From NCBI RefSeq assembly GCF_000426345.1, contig NZ_AUFE01000034.1:1-64000 (forward strand): a DNA stretch of 64,000 bases, in the 5' to 3' direction. Positions 16,810-26,188 of this stretch are shown one piece after another. Positions within the stretch are counted from its first letter, which is position 1. Each line of letters opens with the position of its first letter. Both the position numbers and the translations under genes were made by a program. The notes under the pieces were generated by a model that worked only from the letters and a program-made list of their open reading frames with translations, was not told the DNA's origin and searched no databases. Origin of the DNA: Cupriavidus phytohabitans (GTDB lineage: Bacteria; Pseudomonadota; Gammaproteobacteria; Burkholderiales; Burkholderiaceae).

Positions 16810-19800
16810 ATGAATACCTTTACTTCCTCCACGCTGGTCAAGCCGATCCACCTGGTGTCGTCACAGCACCGCGCCGTGTCGCCGCTGTCTGCGCTGCTGC
16901 GCAAGGAACTGCGCGGCGACGTGCTGTTCGACCGCGCCGGCCGCGGGCGCTATGCCACCGATGCGTCGATCTACCAGATCATGCCGATCGGCGTGGTCGT
17001 GCCGCGCGACCAGGCCGACCTGCTGCGCGCGCTCGACATCGCCCGCGACCAGCGGGTGCCGGTGCTGGCGCGTGGCGCGGGAACCAGCCAGTGCGGGCAG
17101 ACCGTGGGCGAGGCGCTGGTGATCGACAACAGCAAGTGGCTCAACAACGTGGTGGCGTTCGACGCGGCGGCGCGCACGGTGACGGTGGAGCCGGGCATCG
17201 TGCTCGACCACCTCAATGCCTGGCTCAGGCCGCACGGCCTCTGGTTCCCGGTGGACGTGTCGACCGGCGCGCAATGCACCATCGGCGGCATGGCCGGCAA
17301 CAACTCGTGCGGGTCGCGCTCGATTGCCTACGGCAACATGGTGCATAACGTGCTGGCTATCGATGCCGTGCTGGCCGACGGCAGCCAATGCCATTTCGGC
17401 TCGCTGGCCAAGCCGGTGGCGGCGGGGCGCGCCGAAGGCATCCTGCGCGGTCTGGAACGCATCGCCACGCGCGAGCGCGGCGAGATCGCCGAGCGTATGC
17501 CGAAGGTGCTGCGCCGCGTGGCCGGCTACAACATCGACCTGTTCGACTGCCAGAACCCGATGGCCTATACCGACGATGGCCATGCCAACCTGGCGCACAT
17601 CCTCGTGGGGTCCGAGGGCACGCTGGCCTGCAGCAGGCAGGTCACGCTCAAGCTGTCGCCGCTGCCGGCGCACAAGGTGCTGGGCGTGGTGAATTTCCCC
17701 ACGTTCTACCAGGCCATGGACATGACGCAGCATATCGTCAGGCTGCGCCCGGTCGCGGTGGAACTGGTCGACCGGACCATGATCGACCTGTCGATGGAGA
17801 ACCCGGCCTTCCGCCCGGTGGTCGAGCGGGCGCTGAGCGGTGATCCGCAGGCCATCCTGCTGGTCGAGTTCGCCGGCGAGGACCGCCAGGCGTTGCTGGC
17901 GCAGCTGGAACAGCTGGCCGAACTGATGGGCGACCTGGGCCTGCCGGGTTCGGTGGTGAGAATGCCCGACGAGAAGGCGCAGAAGGCGCTCTGGGATGTG
18001 CGCAAGGCCGGGCTCAACATCATGATGAGCATGAAGGGCGATGGCAAGCCGGTCTCCTTCATCGAGGACTGCGCCGTCCCGCTGGAACACCTGGCCGAGT
18101 ACACGCGCCGGCTGACCGAGGTCTTCCACAAGCACGAGACCGAGGGCACCTGGTATGCCCATGCCAGTGTCGGCACGCTGCATGTTCGCCCGATCCTGGA
18201 CATGCGCCGCGACGGCGCGGTGCGCATGCGCGAGATTGCCGAGGAAGCGGCCGAGCTGGTGCGCGAATACAAGGGCGCCTATTCCGGCGAGCACGGCGAC
18301 GGGCTGTGCCGCGGCGAATGGGTGGCATGGCAGTACGGCCCGCGCATCAATGCCGCGTTCAGCGAGATCAAGGCGCTGTTCGACCCCGACAACCGCTTCA
18401 ATCCCGACAAGATCGTGCGGCCGCCCAGGATGGACGCGCGCGAGAACTTCCGCTTTGCGCCCGGCTACGCGGCACTGCCGCTGACGCCCGCGCTGGACTG
18501 GTCGGCCTGGAACGTCCGCCGCGACCCGATGACCGGCGCGGAAACCGCGCCCGGCACCGGCGCCGATACGGCCACGCACGGACTGGCCTCGGCGGTGGAG
18601 ATGTGCAACAACAACGGCCACTGCCGCAAGTTCGACGCCGGCACCATGTGCCCCAGCTATCGCGTGACCAAGGACGAGCAGCACGTCACGCGCGGCCGCG
18701 CCAATACCCTGCGGCTGGCCGTGTCCGGCCAGCTCGGCAGCGAAGGGCTGGCCAGCCCCGAGGTGAAGGAGGTGCTGGACCTGTGCGTGTCGTGCAAGGG
18801 CTGCAAGCGTGACTGCCCGACCGGCGTCGACATGGCCAGGCTGAAGATCGAGGCGCGCCATGCATGGGCCACGCGGCACGGCACCAGCCTGCGCGAGCGC
18901 CTGGTTGCGTACATGCCGCGCTATGCGCCGGTGGCGAGCCGGCTGTCGGGACTGCTGGCGCTGGCGGACAGCATCCCGCTGGTCTCGGGCTGGGTCAAGC
19001 GCGCGCTCGGGTTTGCGCCGGAACGGTCGCTGCCCCGCTTCCGCAAGCCCTTCCTGACAGCGGGCATGGACGCCGGCAAGCCCGCGGGCACCCGCGAGGT
19101 GCTGCTGTTCGTCGACACGTTCAGCAACTACATGGAACCCGAGAACGCCCGCGCCGCGCGGGCGGTGCTGGAGGCGGCGGGCTATACCGTGCATTTCAAC
19201 ACCCGCGCGGGCGAGCGTCCGCTGTGCTGCGGCCGGACCTTCCTGGCCGCGGGGCTGGTCGACCAGGCAAAGGAAGAGGCCCGGCGCATGCTGGACGCGT
19301 TCCGTCCCTATGTGGCGCGCGGCGTGCCGGTGGTGGGGCTGGAGCCGTCCTGCCTGCTGTCGCTGCGCGACGAATTCCTCGGCTACGGCTACGGCGACGA
19401 GGCCCGGCAGCTGGCCAGCCTGTCATTCCTGTTCGAGGAATTCCTGGTCCGCGAGCAGCGCGCGGGCCGGCTGGAACTGCCGTTGCAGCCCCTGCCGGCA
19501 TCGGAAGCGGTGGTGCACGGACACTGCCACCAGAAGGCCTTCGATGCCTTTACGCCGGTACAGGCCGTGCTCGCCTGGATCCCCGGGCTGAAGGTCGCGC
19601 CGGTGGAATCGTCGTGCTGCGGCATGGCCGGCAGCTTCGGCTACGAAGCCGAGCACTTCGCGGCGTCGAAGGCCATGGCCGAGCTGTCGCTGCTGCCCGC
19701 GGTGCGCAAGCGCGCCGCCGATGCCATCGTGGTTGCCGACGGCACCAGCTGCCGGCACCAGATCCTGGACGGCGCCGATGCGCAGGCCCTTCATGTGGCG

Positions 19801-19842
19801 CGCGTGCTGGAAATGGCGCTGGCAGGAGGCCGCGGCGGCTGA
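16810..19842 (+). CDS. FAD- and Fe-S-containing 2-hydroxyacid dehydrogenase, YdiJ-like
   Basis: A 1010-residue fusion. Residues about 45-560 are a GlcD/VAO-type FAD domain, with RGAGTSQCGQT and GGMAGNNSCGSRS binding FAD and SVGTLHVRPILD near the active site. Cysteines from 599 (CNNNGHC, MCP) and CVSCKGCKRDCP (from 659) bind two 4Fe-4S clusters. The end is a CCG/heterodisulfide-reductase-like domain with CCGMAGSFG (about 936). Length and order match E. coli YdiJ, a D-2-hydroxyglutarate dehydrogenase, and fused D-lactate dehydrogenases; electrons go to the quinone pool. I start at the ATG at 16810, although a TTG at 16744 is in frame. It follows the aminotransferase by 174 nt, so it may have its own promoter. 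Confidence 0.88.
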   Translation: MNTFTSSTLVKPIHLVSSQHRAVSPLSALLRKELRGDVLFDRAGRGRYATDASIYQIMPIGVVVPRDQADLLRALDIARDQRVPVLARGAGTSQCGQTVGEALVIDNSKWLNNVVAFDAAARTVTVEPGIVLDHLNAWLRPHGLWFPVDVSTGAQCTIGGMAGNNSCGSRSIAYGNMVHNVLAIDAVLADGSQCHFGSLAKPVAAGRAEGILRGLERIATRERGEIAERMPKVLRRVAGYNIDLFDCQNPMAYTDDGHANLAHILVGSEGTLACSRQVTLKLSPLPAHKVLGVVNFPTFYQAMDMTQHIVRLRPVAVELVDRTMIDLSMENPAFRPVVERALSGDPQAILLVEFAGEDRQALLAQLEQLAELMGDLGLPGSVVRMPDEKAQKALWDVRKAGLNIMMSMKGDGKPVSFIEDCAVPLEHLAEYTRRLTEVFHKHETEGTWYAHASVGTLHVRPILDMRRDGAVRMREIAEEAAELVREYKGAYSGEHGDGLCRGEWVAWQYGPRINAAFSEIKALFDPDNRFNPDKIVRPPRMDARENFRFAPGYAALPLTPALDWSAWNVRRDPMTGAETAPGTGADTATHGLASAVEMCNNNGHCRKFDAGTMCPSYRVTKDEQHVTRGRANTLRLAVSGQLGSEGLASPEVKEVLDLCVSCKGCKRDCPTGVDMARLKIEARHAWATRHGTSLRERLVAYMPRYAPVASRLSGLLALADSIPLVSGWVKRALGFAPERSLPRFRKPFLTAGMDAGKPAGTREVLLFVDTFSNYMEPENARAARAVLEAAGYTVHFNTRAGERPLCCGRTFLAAGLVDQAKEEARRMLDAFRPYVARGVPVVGLEPSCLLSLRDEFLGYGYGDEARQLASLSFLFEEFLVREQRAGRLELPLQPLPASEAVVHGHCHQKAFDAFTPVQAVLAWIPGLKVAPVESSCCGMAGSFGYEAEHFAASKAMAELSLLPAVRKRAADAIVVADGTSCRHQILDGADAQALHVARVLEMALAGGRGG

Positions 19843-19898
19843 GGCAGCAGGCGCATCGCAGGCGCGGACAACAAAGTCAAGCCGCAACCAAAGCGGAT

Positions 19899-19944
19899 CA
19901 GAGTACCAACCAGAGTACCAACCAGAGTACCAATCAGAGTACCT
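19899..19944 (+). repeat. Four tandem 12-bp repeats in a 5' leader
   Basis: The unit CAGAGTACCAAC occurs at 19899, 19911 and 19923 (last base changed) and again, shortened, at 19935. The array ends 7 nt before the ribosome site of the Bug gene at 19964. Because the unit is 12 bp, slippage would change leader length without altering a reading frame. It could be a multi-site operator or a neutral expansion. Confidence 0.85.
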
Positions 19945-19963
19945 AAGCCAAAGGAGACAAAGG

Positions 19964-20965
19964 ATGCAACGCAAGATCGTCAGGAGCACTCTCGCGGCCG
20001 TGGCCTGTGCCACCGCCTGCCTCGGCGCCAATGCATGGGCGTGGGAGCCGGCAAAGCCGGTCGAGATCGTCGTGCCATTCAGCGCCGGTGGCGCGTCGGA
20101 CCAGATGGCGCGCGCCATCCAGGGCATCATCGCCAAACACAAGCTGATGAGCCAGCCGGTCATCGTGCTGAACAAGGCCGGCGCCAGCGGAGCCGAGGGC
20201 CTGATGGACACCAAGGCGTCGCAAGGGAATCCCCACAAGCTGCTGGTCGCCTCCTCGGCGCTCTATACCGTGCCGATGGTCAGCCACCTGCCGTTCAGCT
20301 GGCGCGACCTGACTCCGGTAGCCATGGTTGCCCAGGACGAGTTCGTGCTGTGGACCAATGCCGCCGGACCATACAAGTCGGTGCCGGAGTTTGTCGACGG
20401 CTCCAAGGCGAACGCGGGCAAGGTCAAGGTAGGCGGCACCAGCTCCAAGCGGGAAGACCAGATCATTACCTCGCTGGTCCAGAAGAAGACCGGCGCGAAA
20501 TTCATCTACGTGCCGTACAAGGGCGGCGGCGAAGCGGCGACGCAGTTGTCGGGCCAGCATATCGACGCCAACGTCAACAATCCGTCGGAATCGGTCGGGC
20601 AATGGCGCGCCGGCGAACACAAGGCGCTGTGCGTGTTCGCGCCGGAGCGGATGGCCTACAAGGCCAAGGTCACGCAGGCCCAGGGCTGGAACGACGTGCC
20701 GACCTGCAAGGAGCTGGGGCTCGACGTGCAATACCAGATGCTGCGTGTCTTCATGATGCCCGGCGGCGTCACACCCGAGCAGCAGAAGTACTACGTCGAC
20801 CTGATGCAGAAGATCGTGGCCACGCCGGAGTGGAAGGAATACCTGGAAAGGAACGCGCTCAAGAACGAGTTTCTGACCGCGAAGGCGCTGGCCGACTTCC
20901 TGGCGAAGGACGAGGCCGCGCACCGCGACATCATCAAGGAGGCGGGCTTCGTCGCCGCGCGCTGA
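19964..20965 (+). CDS. TctC/Bug receptor of a complete TTT transporter
   Basis: A 333-residue periplasmic receptor with a Sec signal (cleavage likely after ANAWA, about residue 26). The mature sequence KPVEIVVPFSAGGASDQMARA has GGASD where many orphans have PGGG(S/T)D. The stretch YVPYKGGGEAATQLSGQHIDANVNNPSE matches TctC subfamily members that are encoded with TctA/TctB. A strong AAGGAGACAAAGG precedes the ATG. The membrane partners lie directly downstream, so this is the dedicated binding component. The ligand is probably a carboxylate related to the dehydrogenase and aminotransferase encoded upstream. Confidence 0.92.
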   Translation: MQRKIVRSTLAAVACATACLGANAWAWEPAKPVEIVVPFSAGGASDQMARAIQGIIAKHKLMSQPVIVLNKAGASGAEGLMDTKASQGNPHKLLVASSALYTVPMVSHLPFSWRDLTPVAMVAQDEFVLWTNAAGPYKSVPEFVDGSKANAGKVKVGGTSSKREDQIITSLVQKKTGAKFIYVPYKGGGEAATQLSGQHIDANVNNPSESVGQWRAGEHKALCVFAPERMAYKAKVTQAQGWNDVPTCKELGLDVQYQMLRVFMMPGGVTPEQQKYYVDLMQKIVATPEWKEYLERNALKNEFLTAKALADFLAKDEAAHRDIIKEAGFVAAR

Positions 20966-21063
20966 CGAATGCGCTGAGGAGTGCGCTGAAGAAGCGCGCC
21001 GCATTCGCAAGGCTCCGGCGCCGGCGCCGGAGCCGATGGCTGATGGGATATCAAGGGGCAGAG

Positions 21064-21570
21064 ATGGATTCACAGCATCAAGGAGAGCCGGCTGGCGCCG
21101 GGCTCTCGGTCAAGGCCGTGGAGCTTGTGGTCGCGCTATGCCTGCTGGCAGGCGCGATCGTGGTGATCTGGAGCAACTACAGCATTGGCGCGGGCTGGGC
21201 GCCGGACGGGCCTGAAGCCGGCTACTTCCCGATGCGCGTCGGCATCATCGTGCTGGCCTGCAGCGTGCTGGTGGCGATGCAGGCGCTGCGCGGCGACGGC
21301 AAGGCGGTCTTCGCGACCTGGCAGCAACTGCGGCAGGTCAGCGTGATCGTGCTGCCGCTGACGGGGTATGTCGGCCTGATCGGCGTGCTCGGCATCTACG
21401 TGGCGTCGGCGATCTTCATCGTCGGCTTCATGGTGTGGGTGGGCAAGTCGGGCTGGCCCAGGGCCTTGCTGATTGGCGCCGGCATCAACCTGTTGCTGTT
21501 CTGGATCTTCGAGATCCAGTTCCGCGTGCCGCTGCCCAAGGGGCCGCTGGAAGCTGCGCTGGGCTACTGA
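21064..21570 (+). CDS. tctB: TTT transporter small membrane subunit, TctB family
   Basis: A 168-residue protein with four predicted membrane segments: about residues 18-38, 56-72, 90-120 (two short segments) and 130-150. The motif AGYFPMRVG after the first segment is typical of TctB. It pairs with TctA to form the membrane part of the tripartite tricarboxylate transporter, driven by an ion gradient. It lies 98 nt after the receptor gene and 9 nt before tctA, in one operon. The first 15 residues are polar and cytoplasmic. Confidence 0.9.
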   Translation: MDSQHQGEPAGAGLSVKAVELVVALCLLAGAIVVIWSNYSIGAGWAPDGPEAGYFPMRVGIIVLACSVLVAMQALRGDGKAVFATWQQLRQVSVIVLPLTGYVGLIGVLGIYVASAIFIVGFMVWVGKSGWPRALLIGAGINLLLFWIFEIQFRVPLPKGPLEAALGY

Positions 21571-21579
21571 GGAGGCGCG

Positions 21580-23082
21580 ATGGAAGAAATGAACGCATTG
21601 ATGGGCGGCTTCGCGGTCGCCCTGTCGTGGCAGAACGTCGGCCTGATGTTCGCCGGCATCCTGCTCGGGATCGTGGTCGGCGTGCTGCCCGGACTGGGCG
21701 GCCCGAACGGCGTGGCGATCCTGCTGCCGCTGACGTTTTCGATGGACCCGGTCTCCGCCATCATCATGCTGTCCTGCATCTACTGGGGAGCCTTGTTCGG
21801 CGGCGCGATCACCTCGATCCTTTTCAATATCCCCGGCGAGGCGTGGTCGGTGGCCACCACCTTCGACGGCTATCCGATGGCCCAGCGGGGCGAGGCCGGC
21901 AAGGCCCTGACCTCCGCCTTCACCGGCTCCTGCCTGGGCGCGATGGCGGGGGTGCTGCTGATCACCTTCCTGGCGCCGATGGTGGCGAAGTTCGCGCTGC
22001 GCTTCGGGCCGCCGGAGTTCTTCGCGGTGTACCTGCTGACGTTCTGCAGTTTCGTCGGCATGGGCAAGGAGTCCAAGCCGAAGATCCTGATCGCGATGTG
22101 CCTGGGCTTTATCCTGGCGGCGGTCGGCATGGACACGGTATCGGGCACGCTGCGCATGACCTTCGGCTCGCACGAGCTGCTGCGCGGCTTTGACTTCCTG
22201 GTCGCGGTGATCGGGCTGTTTGGCATCAGCGAGATCCTGATGACGATGGAAGAGGGCGTGGCGTTCCGCGGCAAGCAGGCGCGCATCGACCTGAAGGTGG
22301 TCCTGAAGACCTGGGCCGAGCTGCCGCGCTACTGGATGACCGTGATCCGTTCCTCCGTGATCGGCTGCTGGCTCGGCATCACCCCGGGCGGCGCCACCGC
22401 GGCCTCGTTCATGGGCTACGGTGTCGCCAAGCGCATGGCCAGGAACCCGGACTCGTTCGGCAAGGGCAACGTTGAAGGCGTGGTGGCACCTGAAACCGCG
22501 GCGCACGCAGCCGGCACCAGCGCGCTGCTGCCGATGCTGGCGCTCGGCATCCCGGGCTCCGCCACGGCGGCGGTGCTGCTGGGCGGCCTGATGATCTGGG
22601 GCCTGCAGCCGGGGCCGCTGCTGTTCGCCGAGCAGGGGCCGTTCGTCTGGGGGCTGATCGCCAGCATGTACCTGGGCAATATCGTCGGCCTGATCGTGGT
22701 GCTGTCGACCGTACCGCTCTTTGCCGCGATCCTGCGCATTCCCTTCTCGATCATCGCACCGCTGATCCTGGTGATCTGCGCGATCGGGGCCTACACGGTG
22801 AACGGCGCGCTGTTCGACGTCTGGCTGATGCTGGTCTTCGGCGTGATCGGCTATGTGCTGAAGAAGCTCGACTATCCGCTGGCGCCGATGGTGCTGGCGC
22901 TGGTGCTGGGCGACCGCGCGGAAGACGCTTTCCGGCAGACCATGCTGGTGTCATCCGGCGAACTGGATGTGTTCTGGTCGAACGGGCTGGTCGGCACGAT
23001 CATGGGCCTGGCGATCTTCGTGCTGGTGTGGCCGCTGGTGAGCGACCTGCGTTCCAGGGCACGGGCAAAGGGGATCGCCTGA
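21580..23082 (+). CDS. tctA: TTT transporter large membrane subunit, TctA family
   Basis: A 500-residue protein with 10-12 hydrophobic segments. The conserved GIVVGVLPGLGGPNGVAILLPLTF near residue 30 and the repeated TPGGATAASFMGYG and LALGIPGSATAAVLLGGLMIWGL segments near the middle are the hallmark loops of the TctA family, thought to line the substrate path. It transports the ligand delivered by the upstream receptor. It is the last gene of the locus; the next genes are convergent. The protein has the family length and no disruption. Confidence 0.95.
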   Translation: MEEMNALMGGFAVALSWQNVGLMFAGILLGIVVGVLPGLGGPNGVAILLPLTFSMDPVSAIIMLSCIYWGALFGGAITSILFNIPGEAWSVATTFDGYPMAQRGEAGKALTSAFTGSCLGAMAGVLLITFLAPMVAKFALRFGPPEFFAVYLLTFCSFVGMGKESKPKILIAMCLGFILAAVGMDTVSGTLRMTFGSHELLRGFDFLVAVIGLFGISEILMTMEEGVAFRGKQARIDLKVVLKTWAELPRYWMTVIRSSVIGCWLGITPGGATAASFMGYGVAKRMARNPDSFGKGNVEGVVAPETAAHAAGTSALLPMLALGIPGSATAAVLLGGLMIWGLQPGPLLFAEQGPFVWGLIASMYLGNIVGLIVVLSTVPLFAAILRIPFSIIAPLILVICAIGAYTVNGALFDVWLMLVFGVIGYVLKKLDYPLAPMVLALVLGDRAEDAFRQTMLVSSGELDVFWSNGLVGTIMGLAIFVLVWPLVSDLRSRARAKGIA

Positions 23083-23156
23083 GTTCGGGGAGTCCGCGCA
23101 TCGCCGTGACGCGCGGTTTTCCCATGGTTTTCCCGCGGTTTTGCCGCAGTTTTCCT

Positions 23157-23402
23157 TCAGGCCCGGTATTTTTCCCACATTTCCCGGAGAACCGATTCCG
23201 GCGGCGGCGCCGATGCGAAGCCTGCGACATTGCCGAAAACGCCGAGGATGCGCCGCCTGAAGGCATCGAGGTCGGCTGTCGGCTCAGGCGAGGCACTTGC
23301 GCAATCGATGATCGTATGCAGTTGCCCGGCGGAGAGGCCGGCGATGGCAGACCACAGGTCGTCGGGGCTGGCGCAGGTACATGGCATGAATGGGGCAAAC
23401 AT
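23157..23402 (-). CDS. Small hypothetical protein downstream of the sulfite reductase
   Basis: A possible 81-residue soluble protein beginning MFAPFMPCTCASPDDLWSAI. A GAGGA sequence sits nine bases before the ATG, and the gene starts 29 nt after the reductase stop on the same strand, so it could be the last gene of that operon. A CTC-type cysteine pair near the N-terminus is the only notable feature. The rest is predicted helical (GLSAGQLHTIIDCAS). I do not recognise the family and it may be spurious. Confidence 0.4.
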   Translation of the reverse strand: MFAPFMPCTCASPDDLWSAIAGLSAGQLHTIIDCASASPEPTADLDAFRRRILGVFGNVAGFASAPPPESVLREMWEKYRA

Positions 23403-23431
23403 CGGTCATCCTCAACGTGGACCCATGATGG

Positions 23432-25141
23432 CTAGCGAGCCGCGCTGCGCTTGTTTCCGTCAGGGTACACGGCCGCCTGGAACGGTTCGAGCCCGATCCG
23501 CGCGACCACGTCGACGAAGCGCTCGGCATCGCTGTCGCGGTGCGCGAGATAGGTGCCGATCAGCCGCTCGACCACGTCCGGCACCTGTTCCTGCGCGAAC
23601 GACGGGCCGATGATGCGGCCGATCGCCGCGCCGCCGCCCGCGTGGCCGTCCCGGCTGTCGGCGCCGTTCTGCCGCCCGCCGAGGGTGACCTGGTACCAGG
23701 CCTCGCCGGCCTTGTCGACGCCAAGGATGCCGATATGGCCGACATGGTGGTGCCCGCACGAATTGATGCAGCCCGAGATGTTCAGGTCGAGCTCGCCGAT
23801 GTCGTGCACATGGTCGAGATCCTCGAAACGTTCCTGGATCGCCCGCGCCAGCGGAATCGACACCGCATTGGCGAGCGAGCAGAAGTCGCCGCCCGGGCAG
23901 GCGATGATATTGGTGATCCTGCCGACATTGGGCGTGGCGAGGCCGGCGGCATCCAGCGCGCGCCAGAGCGCGGGCAGGCCGCTGCGCCGCACGTCGGCCA
24001 GGATCAGGTTCTGCTCGTGCGAGACACGCAGCTCGCCAAAGCCGTGCCGCTCGGCGAGCTCGGCCATCAGGTCCATCTGCCCGGCAGTGATATCGCCGGG
24101 TGCGGGGCCGGTTGCCTTGAGCGACGCGGTCACTGCCGCATAGCCGGGAACGCGGTGCGGATGGACGTTGCTGCGCAGCCAGAGCCGGAATGCGCGGTCG
24201 GTCCGGGCGAGTTCCGCGCTCTCATCGGCGTCGTGCGCCGCGGCCGGATCATAAGGCGGCACCGTGAAGCGCGCCGACACCGACGCGACAAAGTCTTCGG
24301 TGACGGTATCCGGGCCTCCCCGGATGCGCTGCCACTGCTCCGCAACCTGTTCGCGGAAAACCTCGGGCGTGAGGTCTTTCACCAGGATCTTGATGCGCGC
24401 CTTGTACTTGTTGTCGCGCCTGCCATGCAGGTTGTAGACGCGCAGCGTGGCCTGCAGGTAGGTCAGCAGGTCCTGCCACGCCACGAAGGGATGGATCAGC
24501 TTGCCGACCATGGGCGTGCGTCCCATGCCGCCGCCGACCCACACGCGGAAGCCGACCTGCCCGTCCTGCTCCACCGCCTGCAGTCCGATGTCGTGCACGC
24601 CGACCGCGGCGCGGTCGGTGGTGGCGCCGCTGATCGCGATCTTGAACTTGCGCGGCAGGTAGGCGAACTCGGGGTGCAGCATCGACCATTGCCGCACGAT
24701 CTCGCACCACACCAGCGGGTTTACCAGCTCGTCGGGCGCGATGCCGGCGAAGTGGTCGGTGGTGGTGTTGCGGATGCAGTTGCCGCTGGTCTGGATGGCG
24801 TGCATCTGCACGGTGGCGAGTTCCGCGAGGATGGCAGGCGCGTCTTCCAGGCGCGGCCAGTTGAACTGCAGGTTCTGCCGCGTGCTGAAATGGCCGTAGC
24901 CGCGGTCCCAGCGGCGCGCGATCTCCGCCAGCTTGCGCAGCTGCCTTGACGCCAGCATGCCGTAGGGAATGGCCACGCGCAGCATGGGGGCATGGCGCTG
25001 GATATACAGGCCATTCTGCAGCCGCAGCACGCGGAATTCTTCCTCGTCGAGCTCGCCGTCCAGGAAGCGGCGGGTCTGGTCGGTGAACTGCACGACCCGT
25101 TCGTCGACCAGCCTCTGGTCGATCTCGTCATAGACATACAT
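23432..25141 (-). CDS. Siroheme nitrite/sulfite reductase, hemoprotein subunit
   Basis: A 569-residue enzyme of the NirA/CysI family. The four cysteines that bind the 4Fe-4S cluster and bridge to siroheme are present: C415 and C421 (CPGGDFC), C458 and C462 (CINSC). The two ferredoxin-like halves are visible, with GYGHFSTRQNLQFNW in the first and the RVSHEQNLILADV segment in the second. It reduces sulfite to sulfide, or nitrite to ammonia, with six electrons. No cysH, cysJ or ferredoxin gene is nearby. It begins 26 nt after cyoD with a good AAGGAG box, so it appears to be expressed with the quinol oxidase operon, which is an unusual association. Sulfite reductase is more likely than nitrite reductase. 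Confidence 0.88.
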   Translation of the reverse strand: MYVYDEIDQRLVDERVVQFTDQTRRFLDGELDEEEFRVLRLQNGLYIQRHAPMLRVAIPYGMLASRQLRKLAEIARRWDRGYGHFSTRQNLQFNWPRLEDAPAILAELATVQMHAIQTSGNCIRNTTTDHFAGIAPDELVNPLVWCEIVRQWSMLHPEFAYLPRKFKIAISGATTDRAAVGVHDIGLQAVEQDGQVGFRVWVGGGMGRTPMVGKLIHPFVAWQDLLTYLQATLRVYNLHGRRDNKYKARIKILVKDLTPEVFREQVAEQWQRIRGGPDTVTEDFVASVSARFTVPPYDPAAAHDADESAELARTDRAFRLWLRSNVHPHRVPGYAAVTASLKATGPAPGDITAGQMDLMAELAERHGFGELRVSHEQNLILADVRRSGLPALWRALDAAGLATPNVGRITNIIACPGGDFCSLANAVSIPLARAIQERFEDLDHVHDIGELDLNISGCINSCGHHHVGHIGILGVDKAGEAWYQVTLGGRQNGADSRDGHAGGGAAIGRIIGPSFAQEQVPDVVERLIGTYLAHRDSDAERFVDVVARIGLEPFQAAVYPDGNKRSAAR

Positions 25142-25167
25142 GGTGAAGGTCTCCTTGCGCCGGGGCG

Positions 25168-25545
25168 CTAGTCTTTTGCCCGTGCCCGTTCGATGGACAT
25201 GTCGGTCGGCATCATGTTGATGTCGGCGTTGTGCATCACCCACAACGAGCCGGCGACGACGATGACGATCAGGAAGCCGGTGCAGGCGAAGATGGCGGTG
25301 TTGCCGCGCTGGCCGGGGCCGGTGCCCAGGTGCAGGAAGTACACCAGCTGCACCAGCAGCTGCGCGACGCACAGGCCCACGACCAGCGCGATCGCGGCGT
25401 GGCTCTGCAGCGCGCCCGTCATGACCGTGGCAAACGACGCCACGGTGAGCGCGACCGACAGCAGCAGGCCGATGGTGTAGCTGCGCACGCTGCCATGGCT
25501 GGGGTGCTCGCCCGGATGGACTGAGTGAAGATGGGACGGCTTCAT
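25168..25545 (-). CDS. cyoD: Cytochrome bo3 ubiquinol oxidase subunit IV
   Basis: A 125-residue membrane protein with three hydrophobic segments (about 22-42, 50-70, 84-104) and the conserved HLGTGPGQRGN loop between the second and third. It is a small accessory subunit needed for assembly of the CuB site in the quinol oxidase. The N-terminus is histidine-rich (HLHSVHPGEHPSH). Its ATG overlaps the cyoC stop by 4 nt, so it is translationally coupled. The sulfite reductase follows 26 nt downstream. Confidence 0.93.
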   Translation of the reverse strand: MKPSHLHSVHPGEHPSHGSVRSYTIGLLLSVALTVASFATVMTGALQSHAAIALVVGLCVAQLLVQLVYFLHLGTGPGQRGNTAIFACTGFLIVIVVAGSLWVMHNADINMMPTDMSIERARAKD

Positions 25546-26186
25546 GCGAACTCCCGCAGGTAGACGAAGGTGAAGACGCAGATCCAGACCAGGTCCAGGA
25601 AGTGCCAGAACAGGCTCAGGCACGCCAGCCGGCGGCGCACGATGTCGTCGAGGCCGAAGCGGCGGACCTGGTGGATCATCACCGCCAGCCAGCACAGGCC
25701 CGCGGTGACGTGCAGGCCGTGGGTGCCAACCAGCGTGAAGAAGGCCGACAGGTAGGCGCTCACGCCAGGGCCGGCGCCCTGGTGCAGCAGATGGGCGAAC
25801 TCGTAGACCTCCATGGCGACAAAGAGCGCGCCCAGCACGAAGGTGGCCGCCAGCCAGCGGATCATGCGCGGCGCGGCATTCGCGTCCTGCCGCAGCATCG
25901 CCAGGCCGAAGGTGTAGCTGCTGAGCAGCAGCACCATGGTTTCGGCGAACACGAACGGCAGCTCGAACAGTTGCTGGCCGCCGGGCCCGCCAGCGGTGTT
26001 GCCGGACAGCACGCCAAAGGTGGCGAACAGCACCGCGAAGATCAGGCAGTCGCTCATCAGGTAGAGCCAGAAGCCCAGCGTGGTATGGGCGGCGGCATCG
26101 TGATGGCCGTGGTCGGCGGCGTGGGTGGTCGCGTGTGTGGCGTCCGGGCCCGGGTGGTGCAGGGTAGGGGATAGCGTCGGGATCAT
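25542..26186 (-). CDS. cyoC: Cytochrome bo3 ubiquinol oxidase subunit III
   Basis: A 214-residue polytopic membrane protein of the heme-copper oxidase subunit III family, five predicted helices as in E. coli CyoC. LGFWLYLMSDCLIFAVLFAT opens the first helix, and GTHGLHVTAGLCWLAVMI carries the family H-x-x-H motif. The first 35 residues are histidine-rich. It stabilises the proton-pumping core and starts 2 nt after the cyoB stop. The ATG at 26186 was chosen; a longer upstream frame reads through cyoB in the wrong frame. Confidence 0.95.
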   Translation of the reverse strand: MIPTLSPTLHHPGPDATHATTHAADHGHHDAAAHTTLGFWLYLMSDCLIFAVLFATFGVLSGNTAGGPGGQQLFELPFVFAETMVLLLSSYTFGLAMLRQDANAAPRMIRWLAATFVLGALFVAMEVYEFAHLLHQGAGPGVSAYLSAFFTLVGTHGLHVTAGLCWLAVMIHQVRRFGLDDIVRRRLACLSLFWHFLDLVWICVFTFVYLREFA

Positions 26187-26188
26187 GG

